A stretch of 64,000 nucleotides of DNA from Listeria swaminathanii (GTDB lineage Bacteria; Bacillota; Bacilli; Lactobacillales; Listeriaceae), in the NCBI RefSeq assembly GCF_014229645.1, contig NZ_JAATOD010000001.1, positions 1,240,001 through 1,304,000 of the forward strand, written 5' to 3'. The notes beneath the pieces are model-generated. The model ran no database searches, was not told the DNA's origin, and saw only the letters and a program-made list of their open reading frames with translations. Positions 40,674 to 49,398 of the stretch are shown here, piece by piece (the stretch's first letter is position 1; the number at the start of each line of letters is the position of its first letter). The translations under genes and the position numbers were made by a program.

Positions 40674-41981
40674 TTAACTCCTCGTTTCAGCTTGTTCTTT
40701 TTCTGTTACATTTATAGTCGTTTCGGTTAAACCAAAAATACGCTTAAAGTGGTCGATGCTTGAATTTGCATCCTCTTCTACGGACATCTCTTTTAGTTCT
40801 GAGATAGGTTGTTTAAGCATTTGGTTAATGATGCTTTTCATATGTTTTCCAATTTGGATATATTCGCGTTCTGTTAGGCCTGGAAGTTTATTCTCTAAGC
40901 TTGTCATAGTGACTTCTTGCATATCTAGTGCTTTTTCACGCAAGGCACGAATAACTGGGACGACGCCTAGTTGTTTTTCCCACTCGAAAAAGCTCCGAAC
41001 TTCTGTCTCAATTGTATTTTCAAGTTCTTGGACAATTTTTTGTCGTTCTAATGAGTTCGCGCTAACCACTCCAGCTAAATCATCAATATCATACAAATGG
41101 AAATTGGGAATATATGAACAATCATGTTCAACATTTCTTGGTAAACCGATGTCGATCACAAGCATGGAGCTTGCTTTTTGTTCCATCAATTCTTGCATAG
41201 CGGCTTGTTTGATGATTGGTTCTGAAGCACTTGTGGATACGAGAACGATATCAGCTAACAATAGATGGTCATTCATATTTTCATATGCGCCAACTTTTGC
41301 TTGAAATTGATTGGCTAGGATTTCTGCATTGGATTTTGTGCGATTAATTATTGTTATATCTGCAATGCCACTTCCGGCGAGGTTTTGCAAAGCGAGTTCG
41401 CTCATTTCTCCTGCGCCAACGAGGACGATTTTTTTATTATCTAAGGAACCATATAACTTTTTAGCAACTTCTACAGCTGCATAACTGACAGAAACGGCAT
41501 TTTCGTTGATTTTTGTATGGTGATGCACTTTTTTAGCGAAAGTAACTACTTCACGGAAAAGTTTATTTAAAAGTGTTCCTGTTGTATCCGTTTGTTTGGC
41601 GATTTCGAATGCGTGTTTTACTTGTCCGAGGATTTGCGTTTCTCCTAGTACAAGCGAATCGAGTCCCGCGGTTACTTTATATAAATGATTGACGGCCTCT
41701 GTTTCCTCATGGAAAAACAAATAAGGCTCAATTTTTTCCATATCCATTTGAAACCAATTAGCCATAAAGCGTTTTAAATAGTATCGGCCTGTATGTATCT
41801 GATCCACAACCGCCACAATTTCTGTTCGATTGCATGTCGAAATAATAACATTTTCGAGGATACTTTTTTCCTGCAATAATGTTACTAAGGCCATTTCTTC
41901 TTCGGTTTCTTTAAAAACTAATTTTTCGCGGATGTCGATTGGTGCTGTGTGATGATTCAGCCCCATGGTGAGAATAAACAT
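40674..41981 (-). CDS. hemA: Glutamyl-tRNA reductase
   Basis: A 435-residue NADPH-dependent enzyme that reduces Glu-tRNA-Glu to glutamate-1-semialdehyde, the committed step of haem synthesis. The catalytic Cys is in ISTCNRTEIVAV. Other marks are SLVLGETQILGQVK, the nucleotide-binding VLVGAGEMSELA and a C-terminal dimerisation helix. ATG 41981 has TAGGAGG upstream. It is the first gene of the hem operon, with a clear promoter. Confidence 0.97.
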   Translation of the reverse strand: MFILTMGLNHHTAPIDIREKLVFKETEEEMALVTLLQEKSILENVIISTCNRTEIVAVVDQIHTGRYYLKRFMANWFQMDMEKIEPYLFFHEETEAVNHLYKVTAGLDSLVLGETQILGQVKHAFEIAKQTDTTGTLLNKLFREVVTFAKKVHHHTKINENAVSVSYAAVEVAKKLYGSLDNKKIVLVGAGEMSELALQNLAGSGIADITIINRTKSNAEILANQFQAKVGAYENMNDHLLLADIVLVSTSASEPIIKQAAMQELMEQKASSMLVIDIGLPRNVEHDCSYIPNFHLYDIDDLAGVVSANSLERQKIVQELENTIETEVRSFFEWEKQLGVVPVIRALREKALDMQEVTMTSLENKLPGLTEREYIQIGKHMKSIINQMLKQPISELKEMSVEEDANSSIDHFKRIFGLTETTINVTEKEQAETRS

Positions 41982-42018
41982 TCGATAATCCTCCTAAAAT
42001 TAAATTGAACTCTAATAC

Positions 42019-42047
42019 ATTCTACCACTTTTCGATGTGTACACCAA
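42019..42047 (-). promoter_or_regulatory. Promoter of the hem operon
   Basis: -35 TTGGTG (42042-42047) and -10 TAGAAT (42019-42024), spacer 17. I saw no convincing PerR or Fur box across it. Confidence 0.7.
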
Positions 42048-42075
42048 ATAGTCCGTTTTTGTATTTAGACGGAAA

Positions 42076-42105
42076 AAAGAGCTGGAATTTTCAGTCCAAC
42101 TCTTT
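42076..42105 (-). terminator. Terminator after ysxC
   Basis: An 11-bp stem AAAGAGTTGGA / TCCAGCTCTTT (one G-T pair), then TTT on the minus strand, 3 bases past ysxC. Confidence 0.88.
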
Positions 42106-42108
42106 CTC

Positions 42109-42693
42109 TTATTCCATTCCTTCTTTGATAAACTGCCACGCTTCGTCTTTTCCCATTTTTGTTTCAGAGGAAAATAAGACAAATTTGTCATCTGGATCAA
42201 AATCCAAAGTTTCACGCACAATTTTAGCATTTTTTTGCCATTTACTGCGTGGGATTTTATCTGCTTTTGTTGCTACAACGATGACTGGGATATCGTAATA
42301 CTTTAGAAACTCATACATCATGCGGTCATCTTCTGTTGGCTTATGGCGCAAATCGACAATTTGGATAACGCCGCGAAGTTGCTCACGAGAAGTGATATAC
42401 GTTTCAATCATGACGCCCCATTTTTCTCGTTCGGTTTTCGACACTTTTGCGAAACCGTAGCCAGGCACATCGACGAAGAAAAGTGCTTCTTCAATTTTAT
42501 AAAAATTTAGCGTTTGTGTTTTTCCGGGTTTTTGTGAAATTCTTGCCATACTTTTACGGCGAATCATCGTATTAATAAAAGATGATTTTCCTACGTTAGA
42601 TCGGCCTGCAAGTGCGTATTCTGGAAGGTCTGTTTCAGGGTATTGCTCTGGTCGAACAGCGCTTATTATTAGTTCTACATTATTTACATCCAT
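42109..42693 (-). CDS. ysxC: Ribosome-biogenesis GTPase YsxC/EngB
   Basis: A 194-residue TrmE-Era-type GTPase needed for 50S maturation. G1 is [14 protein letters not shown]3 is [10 protein letters not shown] and G4 is [12 protein letters not shown] chose ATG at 42693 (MDVNNVELI) with AGGATGG 6 bases upstream; the frame extends 8 codons more without support. In Bacillus it follows lonA; here thrS is the upstream neighbour. Confidence 0.95.
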
Positions 42694-42766
42694 AATTTTC
42701 CATCCTGTTCTATTCATTATCTTTTACTAGTATAACGGAAAAAGAGGAAAAAAGCACCATGAAAAA

Positions 42767-42793
42767 AATACTGCCCCATTACGAGACAGTATT
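42767..42793 (-). terminator. Terminator after thrS
   Basis: An 11-bp stem AATACTGTCTC / GGGGCAGTATT (two G-T pairs), then a run of T on the minus strand, 8 bases past thrS. Confidence 0.88.
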
Positions 42794-42800
42794 TTTCGAA

Positions 42801-44723
42801 TTAATATTTGCTTACTTCTGCTACTACTTGTGCGATAAAAGCATCTAAATCCATTGTTTCGGATTCTTTAGAGCCGTAGCGACGAACGTTTACAGAACCA
42901 GCTTCTACTTCTTGATCACCCAATACTAATGCATAAGGGATTTTCTTAGTTTGCGCTTCACGGATTTTATAACCTAATTTTTCATTGCGGTCGTCTACTT
43001 CCGAGCGAAGTCCAGCGCGTTGTAATTTATCTTGAACACCTTTTGCATAATCTAAATGTGCATCTGCGTTAACGGGGATAAGTTCCATTTGTACTGGAGC
43101 TAACCAAGTCGGGAAAGCACCTTTGTATTCTTCAATTAGATATGCGACGAAGCGTTCCATTGTAGATACAACGCCACGGTGAATAACGACTGGACGATGT
43201 TTTTCGCCATCTTCGCCGATGTAAGTTAAATCGAAGCGTTCTGGAAGTAAGAAGTCCAGTTGTACAGTGGAAAGAGTTTCTTCTTTACCAATAGCAGTTT
43301 TCACTTGAACGTCTAATTTTGGACCGTAAAATGCAGCTTCTCCTTCTGCTTCAAAGTAATCCATTCCCATTTCGTCCATTGCGGATTTAAGCATTGATTG
43401 CGCTTTTTCCCACATTGCATCATCGTCAAAATATTTTTCTGTATTTTTCGGATCACGGTAACTCAAACGGAAAGAATAATCTTTAATATCAAAGTCTTTA
43501 TATACTTCTAAAATTAGCTCGACAACGCGTTTGAACTCGTCTTTGATTTGGTCTGGACGAACAAATACGTGCGCGTCATTTAAAGTCATTCCACGAACAC
43601 GTTGTAATCCAGAAAGTGCGCCACTCATTTCATAGCGGTGCATCATGCCAAGTTCAGCAATACGGATTGGTAATTCACGGTAACTGTGGATATCATTTTT
43701 ATAAATCATCATGTGATGCGGGCAGTTCATTGGACGTAAAACAAGTTCTTCATTGTCCATTTTCATTGTTGGGAACATGTCTTCATGATAGTGATCCCAG
43801 TGACCGCTTGTTTTGTAAAGTTCCACGTTCGCCATAATTGGAGTGTAAACGTGATTGTAACCAAGGCGCTCCTCTTTATCCACGATGTAACGTTCGATAA
43901 CGCGGCGGATAGTTGCACCTTTTGGTAACCAAAGTGGTAATCCTTGGCCAACTTCAATGCTATTTGTAAATAAATCTAATTCTTTACCTAGTTTACGATG
44001 GTCACGCTCTTTGGCTTCTTTTTGCATTTGGATAAATTCTTTTAAGCCGTTTTTGTCGAAGAAAGCAGTACCATAAATACGTTGAAGCATTTTGTTATTA
44101 CTGTCTCCGCGCCAGTATGCACCAGCCACGCTTAATAATTTAAACACTTGAATTTTACCAGTGGAAGGAACATGGACACCACGGCAAAGGTCGAAAAACT
44201 CACCTTGAGTGTAAATTGTCACTGTTTCATCTTCTGGGATTGCTTCGATAAGCTCTAATTTATAATGGTCGCCAATTGCTTTAAAACGTTTAATGGCTTC
44301 TTCGCGAGAAACAACTTCGCGCTCAATTGGTACGTTTTCACGAACAATTTTTTGCATTTCTTTTTCGATTTCAACTAGAGATTCATCACTAATAACTGCC
44401 TCTGTATCAATATCATAGTAGAAACCAGATTCAATCGCTGGACCAACCCCAAATTTCACATCTGGATAAAGTCGTTTTAGCGCTTGAGCCATTAAATGGG
44501 CTGTACTGTGACGCAAAATGCCAAGTGCATCTTCATGGTCTGGAGTTACAATTTCAATTGCCCCGTCTTCGTGGATGGGAGTTACTAAATCAAGTAATTC
44601 CCCGTTTAATTTACCTGCTAGTGCTTTCTTTTTTAGGCCTGGGCTGATTGAAGCAGCAATATCAGCTGTTGAAACGCCTGGCTCAAATTCTTTTACAGCA
44701 CCGTCTGGAAATGTGATTTTCAT
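42801..44723 (-). CDS. thrS: Threonyl-tRNA synthetase
   Basis: A 640-residue class II synthetase. It has an N-terminal TGS domain (about 1-62) and an editing domain with [12 protein letters not shown] and RGVHVPSTG. The catalytic core shows the zinc ligand in [13 protein letters not shown], motif 2 ([11 protein letters not shown]) and motif 3 ([13 protein letters not shown]). A C-terminal anticodon domain completes it. It is monocistronic, between a T-box leader and a terminator. Confidence 0.98.
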   Translation of the reverse strand: MKITFPDGAVKEFEPGVSTADIAASISPGLKKKALAGKLNGELLDLVTPIHEDGAIEIVTPDHEDALGILRHSTAHLMAQALKRLYPDVKFGVGPAIESGFYYDIDTEAVISDESLVEIEKEMQKIVRENVPIEREVVSREEAIKRFKAIGDHYKLELIEAIPEDETVTIYTQGEFFDLCRGVHVPSTGKIQVFKLLSVAGAYWRGDSNNKMLQRIYGTAFFDKNGLKEFIQMQKEAKERDHRKLGKELDLFTNSIEVGQGLPLWLPKGATIRRVIERYIVDKEERLGYNHVYTPIMANVELYKTSGHWDHYHEDMFPTMKMDNEELVLRPMNCPHHMMIYKNDIHSYRELPIRIAELGMMHRYEMSGALSGLQRVRGMTLNDAHVFVRPDQIKDEFKRVVELILEVYKDFDIKDYSFRLSYRDPKNTEKYFDDDAMWEKAQSMLKSAMDEMGMDYFEAEGEAAFYGPKLDVQVKTAIGKEETLSTVQLDFLLPERFDLTYIGEDGEKHRPVVIHRGVVSTMERFVAYLIEEYKGAFPTWLAPVQMELIPVNADAHLDYAKGVQDKLQRAGLRSEVDDRNEKLGYKIREAQTKKIPYALVLGDQEVEAGSVNVRRYGSKESETMDLDAFIAQVVAEVSKY

Positions 44724-44771
44724 ACTAATCTCTCCTTTTCGTTTTTTGAAATGTGGTTAGGAGGGCAAAAT

Positions 44772-45035
44772 AAAAAACCCATCCCTCCTGTTGTCAAGGG
44801 ACGAGTTTATGCTCGTGGTTCCACCCAAGATTCAGAAATAGCTAAAACTTAACTACTTCACTCTTGTCGCCTGTAACGGAGCGATCCGTCTATTATTACT
44901 AATTAAATAACGTTCCTAATAGAAGTTCCAAGGTGGTCCAAATTTAAGTTCCAATAGAAGGTTCCCAGCTAGCCCTTCCTCTCTAAAATTTTCCGTTAAA
45001 TTGGTTGTCCTTTTCATCACTTTGTTTTATATTAC
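44772..45035 (-). promoter_or_regulatory. T-box leader of thrS
   Basis: T-box core GGGTGGAACCAC (44815-44826 on the minus strand) and a terminator at 44778-44805 (9-bp stem with G-T pairs, then TTTTTT). A long leader between promoter and T-box includes GGACCACCTTGG; ACC there could be a Thr specifier. It fills the gene-free stretch 44724-45076. Confidence 0.92.
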
Positions 45036-45040
45036 TTCAA

Positions 45041-45069
45041 ATTATAAGCCCGATTAAACATATTTGCAA
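45041..45069 (-). promoter_or_regulatory. Promoter of thrS
   Basis: -35 TTGCAA (45064-45069) and -10 TATAAT (45041-45046), spacer 17. It starts 8 bases after the dnaI stop, with no dnaI terminator seen, so some read-through into the T-box is likely. Confidence 0.8.
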
Positions 45070-45076
45070 GCACTTT

Positions 45077-46000
45077 TTAGAAACGGCGATTTTTACCTTC
45101 TAAGTTGACCTCTTTCGATAAATAGCGCACACGTTCCATGATTCGACGAGCTTTTAGTTTTTCTTCGATGCCGTTTTGGGCAAACATTAAATGATTTTCT
45201 AATTGATCCATGTTGTAATTAGACGAGAAGAAAGTTGGTAATTCTTCTTGCATTCGGAATTGTAAAATAGCGCCAAGCACTTCATCACGTGTCCAAGCTG
45301 TCATGGATTCAGCACCAATATCATCGAGCATTAGCACTTCGGTTTCTTTCGCAAATTGGATTTTTTCGCCAACGGTATTGTCAGAAATAGATTGCTTCAC
45401 TTCACGCATGAACTCAGGTAAATAAACGAGTGTCGTTGAAATACCTTTTAAAGCAAGTTCTTTCGCAAGTGCGCCCAACAAGTATGATTTTCCGGTTCCG
45501 AAACTACCATGGATAAACAAGCCTTTGACATAATTTCCTTTTTTAACAATATAATCATCTAAAAATTTATATGCTTCAACTCTTGCTAAATAACGTGAGT
45601 TCTCATCAACATAAAAATTATCAAGATTCGCTTCTAAAACCTGTTTAGGCATATAAAGTGAATGAAATCTCCGCTCAACTGCGCGGCGTTTATCTTCTTC
45701 TATTTTCTCTTTCGTCGGATAATAGGTGACGGTGATGAATTCCCCATTAAGAACAAGTTTTGGAGCATAGCCTGGCATTAAGGTTTCTTCTTGTTCAGTA
45801 AATTTTTTATGTTGCGTCATAAATTCATATAAGTTAGATAGGTTTTGATTTACTAATTGCTCCGTTATATCTTCTTTATGCTCCTTGAAAAAGTCTTGAA
45901 TTGGTTGATAATGGAGAACTTGTTGTTTTAATCCTTGGTATTCTTTTTCAAAGTCGCGTCCCTCAAAAAGCTGTCCTAATGTTCTTTCGATGTTATCCAT
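45077..46000 (-). CDS. dnaI: Primosomal protein DnaI (helicase loader)
   Basis: A 307-residue AAA+ ATPase that loads the replicative helicase with DnaB and DnaD. It has an N-terminal helicase-interaction domain with a long helical region. The ATPase domain has Walker A HGSFGTGKSYLLGA, Walker B VLMLDDIGAE and sensor-like FSSNYNMDQL. I chose ATG 46000 with AGGTAGGTG 6 bases upstream; a GTG three codons earlier is part of that site. It directly follows dnaB. Confidence 0.95.
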   Translation of the reverse strand: MDNIERTLGQLFEGRDFEKEYQGLKQQVLHYQPIQDFFKEHKEDITEQLVNQNLSNLYEFMTQHKKFTEQEETLMPGYAPKLVLNGEFITVTYYPTKEKIEEDKRRAVERRFHSLYMPKQVLEANLDNFYVDENSRYLARVEAYKFLDDYIVKKGNYVKGLFIHGSFGTGKSYLLGALAKELALKGISTTLVYLPEFMREVKQSISDNTVGEKIQFAKETEVLMLDDIGAESMTAWTRDEVLGAILQFRMQEELPTFFSSNYNMDQLENHLMFAQNGIEEKLKARRIMERVRYLSKEVNLEGKNRRF

Positions 46001-46009
46001 ATTCTTCAC

Positions 46010-47395
46010 CTACCTTTTATTTAGTCGTTCTTTAATTTCACGAACTTGGTCTTCGAGTGTTTGTTTTTCTTTGTCAGTCATTTTATTTTCCGCTGGAGCA
46101 ACTTGTTCTTTATCAAACCAATCCGGTAAAATTTCTTTTCGAGTCGATTTTTGATAATTTCGGTTGTAATTATTGGTTTTAGGTGTAGCTGGTTCTTCTT
46201 GAAGGCGTTTATATTTTTCGTGCTCTTGCCACGCTAAATCCATTGCTTCTTTGGCGGTTTTCACGTTTTTTCGTTTCCAGTGAGCGGCGATGGTCATCAT
46301 ATAATTTTTGGAAAGCTTCCGGTCAAGCCGCAATAAGACATACTCAATCAGCACATTCATTACAGGTACCGGTAAATTTTGTTGATTCATCACTTCTTCT
46401 ACAACGCGTAAATCCGTTTCAGCTGGTACCGCACCATCTGAAATATCGACCAATAATTGAAATGGCGTGATGCTCTCTAAATAAACTTGCAGTGCTTCTT
46501 CGTCATTCAATGCTTCTTCTGGTTCTTTGCTAACGGGAGTATCTTCCTTCATTTGCAGTTTTGGCGGAGCGCCGTTTTCTATCGTGTAACCTTCGCGAAC
46601 GATTTTCCGCAAGTAAACAATGTCAATCTCGCCATTCGCATCAAGTGCACGGTACAAATAACTCGGCATATCTTTTTCGGAAACTTGATAAATTCCGTGT
46701 AATTTTAAAATCGTTTGGCGCACTTCTTTTGTTATTTTTTCGCGGGCAATCATACCCGGTGAAAGCAAACTTAAAAATAAATTAAAGTCAAAACTAGCGT
46801 CATCAAATTCGATTTCTTTTGCCTCAACTTTATCTACTAAAACTTGGTTGGATTCAGATGGAACAGCGCTACTCCCACCTTTAAATGGTTCAAAAACGTC
46901 TTGGAATGAACGAGTAATTTCGCTATATGTATCCGTTTCAAATGCTTCATCTGCAAAAAAGCGACGCAAACGTTGAAACTGCGCATTGCCAATTTTGCTA
47001 TATAAATAAATATTCAAAAGACCATCCGAAAAAAACTTTTCTGGTGATAACGGTGGCAAGATTTCATAAATATAAAAGCGTTGGTCGTTTTCGGTTTTTA
47101 CATAACTTTTCAGAAGGCCTAAACCTTCCAATTTTAGTCGTGCTTCGAATAACGCTTTCAAACTAATATCAAGCATATTTAAAAGTTGGACGTGCGAATG
47201 CGCTTCTGACCAAAGCCTGTTTTCTTCGACTTCTGTAAACAGTGTTTGGTATAAAGCAAGACATTCTGCCCCCATTAGCGGTTGATATAACATCGTAATT
47301 ATTTTTCTGTCGGCGCCCGTCAAGATTCCACTTGCTTTCACTTGATAGCTATCTACCGCTTGAAGTTCCATCCAAAATTCAGTCAATTTACTCAC
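46010..47395 (-). CDS. dnaB: Replication initiation/membrane attachment protein DnaB
   Basis: A 461-residue Firmicute-specific helicase co-loader, unrelated to the E. coli DnaB helicase. It begins [14 protein letters not shown]. The DnaB/DnaD-type C-terminal domain (about 310-400, [20 protein letters not shown]) is followed by a Lys/Glu-rich tail. The start overlaps the nrdR stop by 4 bases. nrdR-dnaB-dnaI is a conserved Firmicute operon for replication restart and initiation. Confidence 0.94.
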   Translation of the reverse strand: MSKLTEFWMELQAVDSYQVKASGILTGADRKIITMLYQPLMGAECLALYQTLFTEVEENRLWSEAHSHVQLLNMLDISLKALFEARLKLEGLGLLKSYVKTENDQRFYIYEILPPLSPEKFFSDGLLNIYLYSKIGNAQFQRLRRFFADEAFETDTYSEITRSFQDVFEPFKGGSSAVPSESNQVLVDKVEAKEIEFDDASFDFNLFLSLLSPGMIAREKITKEVRQTILKLHGIYQVSEKDMPSYLYRALDANGEIDIVYLRKIVREGYTIENGAPPKLQMKEDTPVSKEPEEALNDEEALQVYLESITPFQLLVDISDGAVPAETDLRVVEEVMNQQNLPVPVMNVLIEYVLLRLDRKLSKNYMMTIAAHWKRKNVKTAKEAMDLAWQEHEKYKRLQEEPATPKTNNYNRNYQKSTRKEILPDWFDKEQVAPAENKMTDKEKQTLEDQVREIKERLNKR

Positions 47396-47856
47396 CTATC
47401 TTTATTTTTTTCCATCAAATCTTTTAGTTCTTCTACAAACACACTAATATCTTTAAACTGGCGATAAACCGATGCAAAGCGCACGTAGGCAACTTCATCG
47501 AGACTAGCTAATTTATTCATTACTTTTTCGCCGATTAAATCAGAAGCAATTTCGCTGTCACCGATATTTCTTAGTTCGCGCTCCACCTCATTGACAATTT
47601 CTTCAATTTGTTCCGCACTAACTGGCCGTTTTTCACAAGCTCTAATTAAACCGCGTCTCACTTTTTCACGAGCAAATTCTTCTCTTGCTCCGTCTTTTTT
47701 CACAACTATTAAAGGACTCTCTTCTACCTTTTCAAAAGTGGTAAAACGAAATCCGCATTTTTCACATTCACGTCGTCTTCTGATGGAATTACCATCGTCA
47801 GCCGGTCTTGAGTCTACAACACGCGTGCCATTATATTTACAAGTAGGACATCTCAC
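47392..47856 (-). CDS. nrdR: Ribonucleotide reductase transcriptional repressor NrdR
   Basis: A 154-residue zinc-finger/ATP-cone repressor of nrd genes. The finger is [15 protein letters not shown] ... [12 protein letters not shown], and the ATP-cone follows with [19 protein letters not shown]. The start is GTG at 47856, with AGGAGTG about 8 bases upstream. It has its own promoter and leads nrdR-dnaB-dnaI. Confidence 0.96.
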   Translation of the reverse strand: MRCPTCKYNGTRVVDSRPADDGNSIRRRRECEKCGFRFTTFEKVEESPLIVVKKDGAREEFAREKVRRGLIRACEKRPVSAEQIEEIVNEVERELRNIGDSEIASDLIGEKVMNKLASLDEVAYVRFASVYRQFKDISVFVEELKDLMEKNKDR

Positions 47857-47908
47857 AAAAAATCACTCCTATCCCTAGCATTTCTCTATCTGTTTATTTG
47901 TATGCCTC

Positions 47909-47914
47909 ATTATA
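47909..47914 (-). promoter_or_regulatory. -10 element of the nrdR-dnaB-dnaI promoter
   Basis: TATAAT with a TGG extension; the -35 is weak. It lies between coaE (stop 47935) and nrdR, so the -35 falls inside the end of coaE. Confidence 0.6.
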
Positions 47915-47934
47915 CCATGTGAAACTAAGGGTGG

Positions 47935-48537
47935 CTATTTGTTCTTAATAAAACGCTCGATAAAAGTAAGAACTTGCTTTTGCGTCTTTTCTAGCGAGCT
48001 ATTATTATCAATCACAAAATCAGCTTTTTTAGCCTTTTCGTCGATTCCCATTTGACTATGAATTCTTGCTAAGGCTTCTTCTTTAGTTAAATTATTTCGC
48101 GCCATTAAGCGCGTTAGTTCTGTTTCTGGCGTGGTCCAAACAACAATAATTTGATCGACCAAAGATTCTAAATGACTTTCAAACAGTAGCGGAATATCAA
48201 AAAAAACAATTTCCTCGCCCGCTTCAAAATAACGTTCTCGCTCAGCCAACATATAGTCTTTCACGCGAGGATGTGTTATTTCATTTAATTTTTCACGTTT
48301 TTCTTTATCTTTAAAAATAATTTCGCCTAGTTTAGCTCGATTTAATGTACCGTCTTCCAGTAAAATTTCTTCCCCAAAGTACGCAACAATTTCAGCTAAC
48401 CCTTCTGTGCCGGGTTCTACGACTTTCCGAGCAGCCACATCCGCATCAACTAACGGAATTCCAGCTTGCTGAATCATGTTACTTACAGTTGATTTCCCTG
48501 TTGCTACACTACCCGTTAATCCAATTGTTTTACCCAT
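47935..48537 (-). CDS. coaE: Dephospho-CoA kinase
   Basis: A 200-residue enzyme that phosphorylates dephospho-CoA, the last step of coenzyme A synthesis. The P-loop is GLTGSVATGKSTV, followed by DADVAARKVVEPG and the FDIPLLFES motif. I chose ATG 48537 (MGKTIGLTGS). The longer frame to 48594 overlaps mutM and has no homology. The ATG lies 16 bases after the mutM stop in polA-mutM-coaE, a conserved Firmicute order. Confidence 0.95.
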   Translation of the reverse strand: MGKTIGLTGSVATGKSTVSNMIQQAGIPLVDADVAARKVVEPGTEGLAEIVAYFGEEILLEDGTLNRAKLGEIIFKDKEKREKLNEITHPRVKDYMLAERERYFEAGEEIVFFDIPLLFESHLESLVDQIIVVWTTPETELTRLMARNNLTKEEALARIHSQMGIDEKAKKADFVIDNNSSLEKTQKQVLTFIERFIKNK

Positions 48538-48553
48538 GATTTCAGCTCGCTTT

Positions 48554-49375
48554 CTACTTTTGACAATTCGGGCAAAAATGCGTCCCTCGTCCATTCAATT
48601 TAATTTTTTCGATAGGCGTACCGCAAACAACGCACGGCTCACCCGTTTTTCCGTACACTTTTAATTTATCTTGGTATTGTCCAAGTTTGCCTTGCGAGTT
48701 CACATAGGTTCTAACCGTCGAACCACCAAGCGCAACAGCTTCAGTCATAATGCTTTTTGTCGCTTCAAAAATTCGATTAATTTCTTTGTCCGAAAGCGAA
48801 TTCGCCGCTCTTTCCGGACGTACTTTTGCCGCAAAACAAATTTCATCTGCATAAATATTCCCTACTCCAGCGACTAATTTCTGATCAAGTAAGGCAGTTT
48901 TAATGGCGCGACTTGTTTTTTTCACACCTGTTGCAAAATCAGCTAACGTAAATGAGGAAGTTAATGGTTCTGGGCCCAATTTTTTTATTGATCGCGTTTC
49001 TGCTTCGCCGTATTTATTTGTCACTTCCATCGTTCCGAACTTGCGCACATCTAAAAATCGCAGTTCGGTATGGTCTTCAAAATGAAAGATAATGTGCGTA
49101 TGTTTGCTAACTTCCTCATTCTCATCCATTAAGCGGAATTTACCCTCCATGCGTAAATGAGATAAAATCGTACAGTTAGTTAAATCAAAAAGTAAAAATT
49201 TACCACGACGGCGCACTCCTTCTATTTCTTGCCCGACAAGCATATGAACAAATTCATCGGGCGGTGTTGCTACTATCATTTTTGGTACACGGACAATTAC
49301 TTGATCTATTTTTTTGCCTGGGACTAATTCTTGTAATGTTGCGCGGACATTTTCTACTTCCGGCATTTCTGGCAT
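48554..49375 (-). CDS. mutM: Formamidopyrimidine-DNA glycosylase
   Basis: A 273-residue bifunctional repair enzyme that excises 8-oxoguanine and nicks the abasic site. The catalytic N-terminus PEMPEVE follows Met removal. The zinc finger CVVCGTPI ... THFCPNC closes the protein. The H2TH region includes QKLVAGVGNIYADEICF. ATG 49375 has GGGGAG upstream, 23 bases after polA. Confidence 0.97.
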   Translation of the reverse strand: MPEMPEVENVRATLQELVPGKKIDQVIVRVPKMIVATPPDEFVHMLVGQEIEGVRRRGKFLLFDLTNCTILSHLRMEGKFRLMDENEEVSKHTHIIFHFEDHTELRFLDVRKFGTMEVTNKYGEAETRSIKKLGPEPLTSSFTLADFATGVKKTSRAIKTALLDQKLVAGVGNIYADEICFAAKVRPERAANSLSDKEINRIFEATKSIMTEAVALGGSTVRTYVNSQGKLGQYQDKLKVYGKTGEPCVVCGTPIEKIKLNGRGTHFCPNCQK

Positions 49376-49398
49376 ATATAAACTCCCCGTTTCTCTAT

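Noticed and set aside
40756..41304. A 182-codon plus-strand frame opposite hemA
   Set aside because: It is antisense to an intact, conserved gene, is Ser/Ile/Cys-rich as expected for a reverse-strand shadow, and lacks a supported start.
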